NCBI GenBank assembly: GCA_963748315.1
Contig: CAVVIK010000006.1
Span: 744,001-808,000, forward strand
Reading direction: 5' to 3'
DNA length: 64,000 nt
Source: DASPHG01 sp963748315
Lineage (GTDB): Bacteria; Actinomycetota; Thermoleophilia; Solirubrobacterales; Thermoleophilaceae
Below are positions 1 to 7,695 of the stretch, in pieces; positions within the stretch are counted from its first letter, which is position 1, and every line of letters starts with the position of its first letter. A program made the position numbers and the translations under genes. A model generated the notes under the pieces. The model saw only the letters and a list, made by a program, of their open reading frames with translations. It was not told the DNA's origin and did not search any database.

Positions 1-488
1 GCAAGTCCGTGCTGATGCAGATCATCGTCGGCCTGCTCGCACGCGATCGGGGCTCAGTGGTGCGACCGGAGCGACTCGGCTACTGCCCGCAGCTGCCCCT
101 CCTGTGGGACAAGCTCACGGTCGCTGAGCACTTCGAACTCTTCGGCACTGCGTATCGCATGGACTTGGGCGCGGCGAAGGCGGCGGCCATGCAGTTGATG
201 GATGAGCTCCAGTTCGCCCGCTACGAGCAGTACCGGGTCGAGGAGCTCTCAGGTGGGACTCGCCAGAAGCTGAACCTCGCGCTCGCTCTCATGCACGAAC
301 CGCAGCTGCTGCTGCTCGACGAGCCCTACGCGGGCTTCGACTGGGAGACCTATCTGCGGTTCTGGGAGATGAGCGAGGCGCGCCGGGCACAGGGGATGGG
401 GATCCTCGTCGTGAGCCACCTGCTCGCCGAACGCGACCGGCTGACCCGGATCTATGAGCTGCGCGACGGGAGATGTGAGCCATTGTGA
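1..488 (+). CDS. ABC transporter ATP-binding protein (5' partial)
   Basis: C-terminal 161 residues of an ABC ATPase; the window opens inside the Walker A motif (Lys-Ser is read at bases 3-8, so the true start lies upstream). The signature LSGGTRQK is at about 246-269, Walker B LLLLDEP at about 309-329, and the H-loop histidine in VVSH near 410. It couples ATP hydrolysis to transport by the two membrane proteins that follow, with which it forms an operon (GTGA overlap at 485-488). The substrate cannot be told from sequence. The switch-loop region lacks the long extra domains of sugar importers, so an exporter of the CcmA/drug type is more likely (inference). Confidence 0.9.
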   Translation, partial: KSVLMQIIVGLLARDRGSVVRPERLGYCPQLPLLWDKLTVAEHFELFGTAYRMDLGAAKAAAMQLMDELQFARYEQYRVEELSGGTRQKLNLALALMHEPQLLLLDEPYAGFDWETYLRFWEMSEARRAQGMGILVVSHLLAERDRLTRIYELRDGRCEPL

Positions 489-1183
489 GCCGCACGTTCG
501 TCTTCGTTCGCGAACAGCTGCGCGCGCCGTTCACGCTCGCCCTGCTCGTTTTGATCCCTGCGGTCTTCGTCGTCTCGGCCGCAGGGGCGCTCAGCGATTT
601 TGCGGCTGCGCTTGGTGGCTCGCTCGCCGGGGACGCGGCCGTGACGTTGAGCGCCGGCTGGGCTGCGGCACTCGTCTCGGGAGCGCTTGGCTTCTTTCAG
701 GCGGCTTCGTCACGCGGGGCTGACCGTCGCCTCGCGCTTGCAGGGCTCGGTCCGGCGCGGGTCGCCCTCTCGCGGATCGCGGCGTCGATCGGCCTCGCGC
801 TCGTGGCGGCCGTGGCCGCATTTGCCGCTCTCGCGATCCGCGGCGACGTCGTTCACCCTGCCCACGCGGCGGCGGCGATCCTCGCGTTCGCACTGCTCTA
901 TCTCGGCATCGGCGTCCTCGTCGGCTCGCTCATCCAGGCGCCGCTCGAGGGCTCCCTCCTGGTCGCGTTCATCTTCCTGCTCGACGCCTTCGCGGGGCCG
1001 GGAATGACCGGCGGCGATCCGCCGCTGTGGGCTATCAGCCAGGAAGCGGCAGACGTCCTCATTGCCGCGGGGCTCGGGGCTGACTCTTCGGCCGGGGACT
1101 GGTTCGGCCTTGGACTAGTTAGTGCCGGCGCGCTCGTAGCCGCGTTCGTCGTCTTCGTCGTTTCCGCACGGAGCCGGACATGA
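485..1183 (+). CDS. ABC transporter membrane subunit 1 (hypothetical)
   Basis: 232-aa protein, GTG start overlapping the stop of the ATPase gene by 4 bases. About six hydrophobic segments; the first is near residues 17-35, others rich in Ala/Leu/Val. No soluble domain or substrate-binding motif is visible. Position directly after an ABC ATPase and before a second protein of the same size and style indicates it is one half of the permease. The two permease halves resemble each other in layout (an N-terminal anchor, then a loop, then five helices), so a heterodimeric exporter is likely. Family not named from sequence alone. Confidence 0.75.
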   Translation: MSRTFVFVREQLRAPFTLALLVLIPAVFVVSAAGALSDFAAALGGSLAGDAAVTLSAGWAAALVSGALGFFQAASSRGADRRLALAGLGPARVALSRIAASIGLALVAAVAAFAALAIRGDVVHPAHAAAAILAFALLYLGIGVLVGSLIQAPLEGSLLVAFIFLLDAFAGPGMTGGDPPLWAISQEAADVLIAAGLGADSSAGDWFGLGLVSAGALVAAFVVFVVSARSRT

Positions 1184-1926
1184 GCTCGCGAGTGGGGACG
1201 GCAACGAGGCTGGGATTTCGCGAGCAGGCTCGCCGACCATTGCTGCTCGTCCTCCTCGTGGTGCTGCCGTTCTTCTTCATCACGCGCGCGGTCGCCCGGA
1301 CGGAACCGACCCCGCGGTCGATCGGACTCCCGGGCGGCGACGAGCTCCTCACGACGATGAAGGACCTCCACGGTGCTTCGATGGTCAGCATCACCGTCGC
1401 ATTCCTCGCCGCGCTCTGTGGCGCGTTCATCATGCGATCTGCCCAGTCAGCCGACCGACGCCTTGTCGTCGCCGGCTTCCGGCCTGCGGAGGCGGTGCTG
1501 CCGAGGCTCGCCGTTCTCGCCGCCGCGACCGGCGTTGCCCTCGTGGTGTCGCTCGCGGTGACCGCGCTCAGCTTCACACCGGAGTCCTGGGTGGTATTCG
1601 CGCTTGGGAACCTGCTGGTGGGCCTGACGTATGCATGCGTCGGCGCGCTCGCGGGGGCGTTGCTGGGCCAGCTCGGCGCGACCTACCTCGTGCTCTTCGC
1701 CTCCATGCTCGGCATCGGCATCCTTCAGAACCCGATGTTTGGGGACGGTACCCCGGATGGCGTCGCGTACGTGTTCCCGGATTACGGCGCGGGCCGGATC
1801 GTGATCGACGGCGCGTTCTCGTCCGACTTCCATGCCTGGGGAGAGCTCGCGCTGGCCGGCGGTTGGCTCGCGGCGCTCGCGGCTGTGGTGGCGGTCGTAC
1901 TCCGGAAGAACCTGAAGATCGCCTGA
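1180..1926 (+). CDS. ABC transporter membrane subunit 2 (hypothetical)
   Basis: 248-aa multi-spanning membrane protein starting at ATG in an ATGA overlap with the preceding gene. The first hydrophobic segment is near residues 18-33 (RPLLLVLLVVLPFFF), followed by an extracytoplasmic loop and five more hydrophobic stretches. A residue block with ADRRLVVAGFRPAEAVLPRL matches a block with ADRRLALAGLGPARVALSRI in the previous protein, showing the two subunits are paralogous (seen directly). Probable second half of the ABC permease. Confidence 0.75.
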   Translation: MSSRVGTATRLGFREQARRPLLLVLLVVLPFFFITRAVARTEPTPRSIGLPGGDELLTTMKDLHGASMVSITVAFLAALCGAFIMRSAQSADRRLVVAGFRPAEAVLPRLAVLAAATGVALVVSLAVTALSFTPESWVVFALGNLLVGLTYACVGALAGALLGQLGATYLVLFASMLGIGILQNPMFGDGTPDGVAYVFPDYGAGRIVIDGAFSSDFHAWGELALAGGWLAALAAVVAVVLRKNLKIA

Positions 1927-1929
1927 TTC

Positions 1930-3144
1930 ATGGACGATCTCGTCGGGACGATCGGCGATGGGCTTTGGAATGCCTTCCTGATGGCGTGGGAGGTGTGGTG
2001 GGCGCTGGTGCTCGGATTCTTCATCTCGGCGATCGTGCAGTCGTGGGTGCCGCGGCATCGGATCGAATCCGCGCTCGCGGGCGAGGGGTTCGGGCCGGTC
2101 GCCAAGGCGACCGGTCTCGGCGCCGCGTCGTCGTCGTGCTCATACGCGGCGATCGCGATCGCGAAGTCGCTCTTCCAGAAGGGCGCCTCGGCGGTGTCGG
2201 CGCTCGCGTTCCAGTTCGCCTCGACCAACCTCGTCTGGGAGCTCGGGCTCGTCCTGTGGGTGCTGATCGGCTGGCAGTTCACGCTCGCCGAGTACGTCGG
2301 CGGGCTCGTGATGATCGCGCTGATGTGGGGGCTGCTGCGGCTCTTCGTCAGCCGCAGGCTCGAGGAGGAGGCGCGCGAGCACGCCCAACGCGCGCAGTCC
2401 GGCCATCAGCATCACTCGGCGGGTGGCGAGAGGATGCCGTGGCGGGCGCGCCTGACCAGCGGTCAGGCGTGGTCAGACGTCGCGCACAACTTCCGCGGCG
2501 ACTGGCAGATGCTGTGGAAGGAGATCACGCTCGGCTTCCTGCTCGCCGGCTTCATCGCGCTGCTGGGCGACGACTTCTTCAACGGCCTCTTCCTCGAGGA
2601 CGCCTCCGAGCCGGTCCAGACGGTGTGGGGCGCCTTCATCGGCCCGGTGATCGCCGTCCTCAGCTTCGTCTGCTCGGTCGGCAACGTGCCGCTCGCCGCC
2701 GTCTTGTGGTCGGGCGGGATCTCGTTCGCCGGCGTGATGGCGTTCATCTTCGCCGACCTGATCGTGGTCCCGATCGTGCTCGCGTACCGCAAGTACTACG
2801 GCACGGCCTTCGCGCTGCGGATCACCGCGCTGATGTTCGTGACGATGGTGGCCGCCGCGCTGATCGTCGACCTCCTCTTCGGCGCGCTCGGGCTGATCCC
2901 GACCGACCGCCCGGAGACCGAGGACGTCTTCGGCTCGATCGAGCTCGACTACAAGGCGGTGCTGAACGCATTCGCGCTCGTCGTCTTCGTCACGCTGTTC
3001 GTGATGACGTTTCGCCGGGGCGCCAGGGACCCCGTCTGCGGGATGTCGGTCGACAAGAGGAAGGCGCTCAACGCCGAGCGCGATGGCCAGACCCACTACT
3101 TCTGCTCGGAGCACTGCCGCGACACGTTCCTGGCAGATGGGTGA
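1930..3144 (+). CDS. YraQ/ArsP-type permease with C-terminal YHS domain
   Basis: 404-aa protein, 3 bases after the ABC subunit. Residues about 1-360 carry eight or so membrane helices with the conserved GAASSSCSYAAIAIAKSLFQ segment, characteristic of the UPF0718/DUF318 permease family, whose members include the organoarsenical exporter ArsP. The last 45 residues are a YHS domain (DPVCGMSV, then YFCSEHC), a small cysteine-rich metal-binding module found in heavy-metal transport proteins. Predicted role is efflux of a metal or metalloid species; the substrate is not resolved. The stop codon lies inside the left copy of the tRNA-Val repeat, so the gene borders the island described at 3143-7638. 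Confidence 0.8.
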   Translation: MDDLVGTIGDGLWNAFLMAWEVWWALVLGFFISAIVQSWVPRHRIESALAGEGFGPVAKATGLGAASSSCSYAAIAIAKSLFQKGASAVSALAFQFASTNLVWELGLVLWVLIGWQFTLAEYVGGLVMIALMWGLLRLFVSRRLEEEAREHAQRAQSGHQHHSAGGERMPWRARLTSGQAWSDVAHNFRGDWQMLWKEITLGFLLAGFIALLGDDFFNGLFLEDASEPVQTVWGAFIGPVIAVLSFVCSVGNVPLAAVLWSGGISFAGVMAFIFADLIVVPIVLAYRKYYGTAFALRITALMFVTMVAAALIVDLLFGALGLIPTDRPETEDVFGSIELDYKAVLNAFALVVFVTLFVMTFRRGARDPVCGMSVDKRKALNAERDGQTHYFCSEHCRDTFLADG

Positions 3145-3189
3145 TGGGCGCGGCTGGTTTCGAACCAGCGACCTCTCGCGTGTGAAGCG
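3143..3189. repeat. Left att-like repeat: 3' part of tRNA-Val
   Basis: 47 bases identical to 7592-7638. It corresponds on the minus strand to the tRNA-Val anticodon loop through the discriminator base plus two flanking bases. Homology to the tRNA stops exactly at 3189, where the intact copy continues into the anticodon stem and D arm. A truncated tRNA 3' end in direct orientation is the usual trace of site-specific integration into a tRNA gene. Confidence 0.9.
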
Positions 3190-3399
3190 CGGAGGCTAGT
3201 GCGCCGACGTCGCCCCGCGATCCCGCTTGACGAGCGGGATCGCGACCTTCCGCGGCATGTAGTGCCGCCGCTGCACATAGCTGACGATTACCCGTGATTG
3301 CCGACGATTCAGGCACCAGGCATGGACTGGTGCCCATTCGGTCCGGCTGCGCACCGGGAGGGGTGGCGTCGAACGTGTGTCGCTCGCTCCGGAGTCCCA
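3190..3399. other. Left end of island, no convincing gene
   Basis: 210 bases between the truncated tRNA copy and the first island gene. Contains two perfect hairpins: 11-bp arms at 3217-3227/3233-3243 and 8-bp arms at 3312-3319/3327-3334. Neither is followed by a T-run. A minus-strand open frame ending at about 3194 has no recognisable homology; no integrase remnant could be identified. Confidence 0.6.
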
Positions 3400-3807
3400 C
3401 TAAGGCTTGTCGCGCGAGGCGGCCTCAAGGGCTCGGTCCTGATCTCGATAGAACCGAAGGGAGGTGGCCTTGTCACCACTGACTGTCCAGATCATCGCCG
3501 TCTGGCGCTCCACTTCTAAGCCGCTCCCGCGTCCCTTACCGCTGGTGCGTAAGAGGGCGACGACGAGGTTCCCGTGGTCCACAACATGCTCCGGTTCCCA
3601 CGTGTAGTGGTCCCATACCTCAAGCACTTCGGCGTGGAACTGCCTGATTCCGTCGTGTCCTCGATAGGTCGAAGGGTTGAAAACGCGGTCCGACATATCG
3701 AGCTCGAAGTCTCGATCACACACGGCTATGAGGCCGTCCAGATCGCCGTCATTCAGCGCGGCGAGCGCCCGCCGGACCAGCTCAACCGCCGGAGATATCT
3801 CGTGCAT
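3400..3807 (-). CDS. SnoaL-like / NTF2-fold protein
   Basis: 135-aa protein starting at ATG 3807 (MHEISPAVELVRRAL). The pattern of an N-terminal helix with ALNDGDLDGL, a WxxEPEHVVDHGNLVVALLR core and a Trp-rich C-terminal strand is that of the SnoaL/NTF2-like fold, small cone-shaped proteins that act as isomerases, hydrolases or binding domains. No catalytic residue set is diagnostic. It is the last gene of a minus-strand operon beginning with the metallohydrolase at 6229, and is a diverged paralogue of the gene at 3840-4223. Confidence 0.75.
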   Translation of the reverse strand: MHEISPAVELVRRALAALNDGDLDGLIAVCDRDFELDMSDRVFNPSTYRGHDGIRQFHAEVLEVWDHYTWEPEHVVDHGNLVVALLRTSGKGRGSGLEVERQTAMIWTVSGDKATSLRFYRDQDRALEAASRDKP

Positions 3808-3839
3808 CCGCGGCCGGGATCGTACCCGTGGAGTTACTG

Positions 3840-4223
3840 CTAGCCGCGGAGCGCCTCGTCCACGTCCTCGACGGCCTCCCAGCGGATGGCCCTTCCGTCC
3901 TTGATCGTCCACAGGTGCGCAAGCCGCGCGTCGACCTGAACTCCGCTGGCACGTCCGCGGCCGCTCTGGTGGACAACCGCGATCAGCTTGTCGTCGCGCT
4001 CGACGACCTGCTCCGGTTCCACTCTGAATCCATCGAAGCTGTCGATCCAGCCGCTGAAGAAGCGTTCGAAGCTGTCGCGCCCGGTGTGTGTGCCGGCGTC
4101 GGGGCTCGGCTCTGGCTCGTGCCACTCGATGTCGGGGTCGAGGAGATCGAGGACGACAGAGAGGTCACCGCGATTGAGTGCCTCATATCCGCGCTGGAGC
4201 GCTTCGACGTTCGCCTCGGCCAC
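3840..4223 (-). CDS. SnoaL-like / NTF2-fold protein
   Basis: 127-aa protein of the SnoaL-like family: ALNRGDLSVVLDLLDPDIEW in the N-terminal helix-strand unit, then a segment with GWIDSFDGFRVEPEQVVERD typical of the fold. Full length for the family (120-140 aa). Its start overlaps the end of the MFS gene by 41 bases and it lies 32 bases upstream of its paralogue, so all are probably co-transcribed. Function unknown; in such operons NTF2-like proteins are often small-molecule binding or dehydrating enzymes. Confidence 0.8.
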   Translation of the reverse strand: MAEANVEALQRGYEALNRGDLSVVLDLLDPDIEWHEPEPSPDAGTHTGRDSFERFFSGWIDSFDGFRVEPEQVVERDDKLIAVVHQSGRGRASGVQVDARLAHLWTIKDGRAIRWEAVEDVDEALRG

Positions 4224-5463
4224 TCCGGGAGTATCGCGTCGGCGGAGCCACGGCCGCCACCCAGAGGCCGGACAGGGCGGTGAGTACCGCGACGATCACG
4301 ATCGCGGCCTCGAAGCTGAGCGCGTCCGCGGCGAGTCCGGCGAGCAGCGCCCCGGCGACGTAGCCTGAGTCGCGCCAGAACCGGTAGACGCCGACGGCCG
4401 ATGCGCGCGCGACCGGGCTTACTTCGTCGGAGATCGCCGCGATCAGAGTCGGGTAGACGAGTGCGGTCCCCAGCCCGAGCACCACGGCCGCGACGAGCGC
4501 GGGCGCAAGCTCGCCACCTCCCGCGGCCAGGACGGCAAGCGCGGCGGCTTGCGTGAGCATGCCGGCGACGATCGGGCGCTTGCGCCCGATGCGGTCTGAC
4601 CACGCACCGGTGCCGATCTGGGCCGTGCCCCAGACGGCCGGGTAGATGGCGGCAACGAGGCCGATCTCCTCAACCTCTGCGCCGTTGGCGGCAAGGTAGA
4701 GCGGGATCAACCCCCAGGCCAGTGCGTCGTTGAGGTTGTTCACGAACCCGGCCTGCGAGTAGGCGCGTAGCGGGCCCGGACGCCAGCTCGCGGCGGCGAA
4801 CGCCTCCCGGAGTCGTGGTGCGTCCTCGCCCGAAGCGTGGCGCGACTCGTGCTGCTCAAGTTCGACGTGGGCGCCGGTGTCGCGTACGAACAGCGCAGAG
4901 ATCGCGAGGCCCGCGACGGCCACCGCCGCTGCACCGGCTACCAGCACGTCACGCGCGGCGAAATCAGCCGCGAGCCAACCGCTGACGCCGGCCGCGAGCG
5001 CGACACCGCCGTACCCGGCCGCCTCGTTGAGCCCGAGCGCCAGCCCGCGGCGCTTGGGGCCGACGAGGTCGATCTTCATCACGACCGTCATGGACCACGT
5101 GAGCCCCTGGTTGACCCCGAGCAACAGGTTCGCGACGACGACCAGCTCCCAGCTGGATGCGACTCCGATGAGGAGCGGAACCGGCAGCGCGAAGAGCCAG
5201 CCGAGCAGGAGCAGCCGCCGCCGGCCGACCCTCGTCGCAAGCGAGCCGGCTGCCAGGTTCGTGAGTGCCTTTGCTGCGCCGAAGGCGACGATGAACGACA
5301 GGACGGCCGCGCTCGACCCGAGGCCGAAGTCCTCCTCGCCAACGAGCGGCAGCGTCGAGCGCTCGAGGCCGACCATCGCGCCGACGAAGGCGTTCAGGAC
5401 GACGAGCAGACCGAACTGCGCTGCGTTCTCGCGCAGCCCGAGCTGTACCCCGCGCTGGTTCAA
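4183..5463 (-). CDS. MFS transporter
   Basis: 426-aa major facilitator protein with 12 predicted helices in two halves separated by a charged loop near residues 195-225. The MFS loop signature occurs in both halves (RVGRRRLLLLGW in loop 2-3 and DRIGRKRPIVAG in loop 8-9). It starts at TTG 5463, five bases below the stop of the metallohydrolase gene, so it is translated from the same transcript. Substrate unknown; drug/metabolite exporters have this layout. Its position in a sulfur-linked operon suggests export of a sulfur compound or of a toxic organic (inference). The last 15 residues are an unconserved basic tail. Confidence 0.85.
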   Translation of the reverse strand: MNQRGVQLGLRENAAQFGLLVVLNAFVGAMVGLERSTLPLVGEEDFGLGSSAAVLSFIVAFGAAKALTNLAAGSLATRVGRRRLLLLGWLFALPVPLLIGVASSWELVVVANLLLGVNQGLTWSMTVVMKIDLVGPKRRGLALGLNEAAGYGGVALAAGVSGWLAADFAARDVLVAGAAAVAVAGLAISALFVRDTGAHVELEQHESRHASGEDAPRLREAFAAASWRPGPLRAYSQAGFVNNLNDALAWGLIPLYLAANGAEVEEIGLVAAIYPAVWGTAQIGTGAWSDRIGRKRPIVAGMLTQAAALAVLAAGGGELAPALVAAVVLGLGTALVYPTLIAAISDEVSPVARASAVGVYRFWRDSGYVAGALLAGLAADALSFEAAIVIVAVLTALSGLWVAAVAPPTRYSRSGRGERRSAPARI

Positions 5464-5467
5464 CCGG

Positions 5468-6229
5468 CTAGCGGGCGCCCGCCGGGAGCCCCCCGGTGCG
5501 GTTGGCTGCGACGATCGCCGCCTGGTCGGGCGGCGGCGGCGGGACGTCCTTCATGAGCGCCGCGACGAACTCGTCTTCGTCGAGCTCGAGTAGCGGGTTG
5601 TTCCGCCGCTCGAAGCCGACGCTCGACGCCGGGTTCGCCGACAAGCCGCGGCCACAGACAGATCCCGAGTAGTGCGAGGGGTAGAGCAGGATGTGATCGG
5701 GAAGCGCCAGCAGCTTGTCGTGCAGCGATCGATGGAGTGCTCGCGCCATCTCCTCGGCTGACGTCGCGCCGCCCGCGTGCAGGTCGGGGCGGCCAGCGTC
5801 GCCGATCAGGAGCGAGTCGCCGGTCAGCACGAACCACGGGTCCTCGCCACGCACGTGATCGGTGACCAGGTACGCGTGATGGGCCGGCGCGTGCCCCGGG
5901 GTAGCAAGCGCTTGCACCACGGTGTTGCCGAGCTCAACGACCTCGCCATCCGCGAGCGACACATGATCGAAGTCGACCCCGGTGTCCTCGGGGAGGTACG
6001 CAGTCGCGCCGGTTCGCTCGACAAGCATCGGCAGACCCGAGACGTGATCGGCCTGCACGTGCGTGTCGAACACGGCGACGATCGGAATCCCCTGCGATTC
6101 CGCGAGCGCGATGTAGTCGTCCACGAGATCGACGTGCGGATCGACTACCGCGAACCGGGATTTCGACTTGCAGCCGAAGAGGTAGGAGGCGCAGGCGGTG
6201 GTGTCGTTCAACAGCTGGCGAAAGTACAT
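5468..6229 (-). CDS. MBL-fold hydrolase, persulfide-dioxygenase-like
   Basis: 253-aa metallo-beta-lactamase fold protein. The metal motif THVQADHVSG (THxxADH), the second-shell TPGHAPAHHAY, TGDSLLIGDAGRPDL and the YPSHYSGSVCG segment match the glyoxalase II/ETHE1 branch, which binds one iron and oxidises glutathione or other low-molecular-weight persulfides to sulfite. Start chosen at ATG 6229: a longer frame to 6277 would run into the divergent arsR gene, and a TAACTT -10 box lies 7 nt before this ATG. First gene of a four-gene operon. Opposite it is an ArsR-rhodanese regulator, the usual partner of such enzymes. It lacks an attached rhodanese domain; hydrolase activity on another thioester is the alternative. 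Confidence 0.82.
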   Translation of the reverse strand: MYFRQLLNDTTACASYLFGCKSKSRFAVVDPHVDLVDDYIALAESQGIPIVAVFDTHVQADHVSGLPMLVERTGATAYLPEDTGVDFDHVSLADGEVVELGNTVVQALATPGHAPAHHAYLVTDHVRGEDPWFVLTGDSLLIGDAGRPDLHAGGATSAEEMARALHRSLHDKLLALPDHILLYPSHYSGSVCGRGLSANPASSVGFERRNNPLLELDEDEFVAALMKDVPPPPPDQAAIVAANRTGGLPAGAR

Positions 6230-6268
6230 GCTTGACAAGTTATCAATTGATCTGTTGAATAGCAATGG
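6230..6268. promoter_or_regulatory. Divergent promoters with palindromic operator candidate
   Basis: AT-rich 39-bp gap in a GC-rich region. Plus strand: TTGACA at 6232-6237, 17-bp spacer, TTGAAT at 6255-6260, then ATG at 6269. Minus strand: TTGCTA at 6265-6260, 17-bp spacer, TAACTT at 6242-6237, then ATG at 6229. The perfect palindrome ATCAATTGAT (6242-6251) lies in both spacers, where a bound ArsR dimer would shut both promoters. Autoregulation by the adjacent ArsR-rhodanese protein is inferred. Confidence 0.75.
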
Positions 6269-6931
6269 ATGAGCCATCAGAAAGACAAATCCGCGCTCTT
6301 CGAGGCGATCGCACTGATGGGCAAGGCATTCGCGAGTCCGGTGCGGCTCGAGCTGCTTGACCTACTCGCCCAGGCCCCGCGGTCGGTCGAGGAGCTCGCC
6401 CGGACGAGCGGGCAATCGCCCGCGAACGCCTCGCAGCACCTGCAGGCCCTGCACGCCGCCGGCCTCGTCGAGCGCGAGCGCGACGGCAACCGGGTCCGCT
6501 ATTCAATCGCTCTCGAACCCCTTCGACTGTGGCTCGCGTTGCGCGACGTCTCCGCCGCGCGGCTCCCAGAGGTAGAGCGTGCGGCCCACGACTATCTCGG
6601 CGAGGAGGTCGAGGCGATCGACCGCGACGAGCTCCGTGAGAGGCTCGCCCGCGGTGACGTCGTGCTCGTCGACGTCCGGCCCGTCGAGGAATTCGCCGCC
6701 GGCCACATCGACGGTGCAAGCTCGATCCCGCTCGACGAACTCGAACGGCGCATCACCGAGCTTCCCCCCGACCGCGAGGTGATCGCTTACTGCCGCGGCC
6801 CGTTCTGCGCTTACGCGCATCAAGCCGTGCGGACGCTGCGTTCAGCGGGGCGGTCCGCGCGCCGGCTCGAGGACGGCGTGCCCGAGTGGCGCGAAGCCGA
6901 GGATGCGCGAGCGGGTGTGAGCGCTGCATGA
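6269..6931 (+). CDS. ArsR-family regulator fused to rhodanese domain
   Basis: 220-aa fusion. Residues about 5-95 form an ArsR winged helix (FASPVRLELLDLLAQAPRSV, then NASQHLQALHAAGLV as recognition helix). Residues about 120-210 are a rhodanese domain with VLVDVRPVEEF and the active-site loop YCRGPFC; Cys175 would carry the persulfide. The family couples sulfur-status sensing to repression of persulfide/sulfide detoxification genes (known for related ArsR-rhodanese proteins). It is transcribed away from the metallohydrolase operon over a shared promoter region and overlaps the next gene by ATGA. Signal might be persulfide on Cys175, though the HTH part contains no CxC metal site. Confidence 0.88.
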   Translation: MSHQKDKSALFEAIALMGKAFASPVRLELLDLLAQAPRSVEELARTSGQSPANASQHLQALHAAGLVERERDGNRVRYSIALEPLRLWLALRDVSAARLPEVERAAHDYLGEEVEAIDRDELRERLARGDVVLVDVRPVEEFAAGHIDGASSIPLDELERRITELPPDREVIAYCRGPFCAYAHQAVRTLRSAGRSARRLEDGVPEWREAEDARAGVSAA

Positions 6932-7413
6932 GCTGGACCCACGCGAACCTGCAAACGCAGGGCTACCGCCTCGGCGGCGATGAGGCGCGGGCGCTACGCG
7001 TCGGCCTGCGATTCCCGACCGCACTCTGCCTCGCCCTAGTCGTCACAGGCCTCGCGCTCGAGTCGGCACTGATGATCGCCCTGCTCGTTCCGATCGGGGC
7101 GATCGCGGGATGGACCTCACGCCACCCGTTCGACCTGATCTGGAACCACGGTCTGCGACACCTGGCGCGCGCTCCCGAGATCCCCCCGAACCCGGTTCGC
7201 CGACGCCACGCCTTCAAACTCGCGACAACCTGGCTGGCCGCGGTTGCGGCCCTGTTCGCGGTCGACGCCGCGACGGCGGCTCTTGTGCTCGGCGGCATTC
7301 TCGTAGCCGTGTGCTCCCTCGTCACGGCTACGAACTTCTGCATCCCCTCGACGCTGCTCGCATGGGTTGACGGCCGCGGACGAGGCGGAGCGATCAAACC
7401 TCGACCGACCTAG
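6928..7413 (+). CDS. DUF4395 membrane protein
   Basis: 161-aa protein starting at ATG 6928 within the regulator stop codon (ATGA). Four predicted membrane helices (about residues 30-50, 55-70, 100-120, 122-145) and the family motif with TNFCIPSTLLAW near the C-terminus. DUF4395 proteins are commonly next to or fused with rhodanese/thioredoxin domains, so a role in moving sulfur or reducing equivalents across the membrane is suspected, not shown. The paired position with an ArsR-rhodanese gene supports that link. Confidence 0.8.
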   Translation: MSWTHANLQTQGYRLGGDEARALRVGLRFPTALCLALVVTGLALESALMIALLVPIGAIAGWTSRHPFDLIWNHGLRHLARAPEIPPNPVRRRHAFKLATTWLAAVAALFAVDAATAALVLGGILVAVCSLVTATNFCIPSTLLAWVDGRGRGGAIKPRPT

Positions 7414-7422
7414 GGAGGAACT

Positions 7423-7542
7423 GTGGATTCACTTGCACGGCGAATCGTCATCTCATGGATCGCGACAGACATCCTCTGGGCGACCCTCTTCATCACCGCT
7501 CTGAAGGCAGCGGCGCAGCGCCAGGAGCAAGCTTCGTCCTGA
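7423..7542 (+). CDS. 39-aa single-helix membrane peptide
   Basis: Small open frame GTG 7423 to TGA 7542, preceded by a strong Shine-Dalgarno (AGGGAGGAA, 9 bases before the start) just after the DUF4395 stop. One hydrophobic segment (IVISWIATDILWATLFITAL) and a short hydrophilic tail. Co-transcription with the DUF4395 gene and the good ribosome site make it a plausible small subunit; no homologue recognised. Confidence 0.5.
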   Translation: MDSLARRIVISWIATDILWATLFITALKAAAQRQEQASS

Positions 7543-7591
7543 CCGGCGGAGCGAGCCCGTTGGGGACCAACCGCATCATGGGGACCTCGAG

Positions 7592-7638
7592 GATGGGCGC
7601 GGCTGGTTTCGAACCAGCGACCTCTCGCGTGTGAAGCG
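7592..7638. repeat. Right att-like repeat within tRNA-Val
   Basis: Second copy of the 47-bp direct repeat at 3143-3189, here part of the intact tRNA-Val gene. The bases on either side differ between copies (t/g before, c/a after), defining the exact repeat ends. Confidence 0.9.
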
Positions 7639-7665
7639 AGCGCTCTCCCACTGAGCTACGCGCCC
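7594..7665 (-). tRNA. tRNA-Val(CAC)
   Basis: 72-nt cloverleaf read on the minus strand: 7-bp acceptor stem GGGCGCG/CGCGCCC, D arm, anticodon stem CTCGC/GCGAG closing loop TTCACAC (anticodon CAC), T arm CTGGTTCGAAACCAG, discriminator A, no encoded CCA. A TAGAAT -10 box lies 12 nt ahead of the mature 5' end. Its 3' part is the integration site of the island to the left. Confidence 0.95.
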
Positions 7666-7677
7666 GGGAGAGGGGCG

Positions 7678-7683
7678 ATTCTA
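7678..7683 (-). promoter_or_regulatory. -10 box of tRNA-Val
   Basis: TAGAAT on the minus strand, 12 nt before the tRNA 5' end; the same spacing is seen for tRNA-Gln. Confidence 0.6.
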
Positions 7684-7695
7684 GATGGGTACCTC

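Noticed and set aside
3143..3189. A second functional tRNA-Val gene
   Set aside because: Only the 3' part from the anticodon loop on is present; no D arm or 5' acceptor strand follows.
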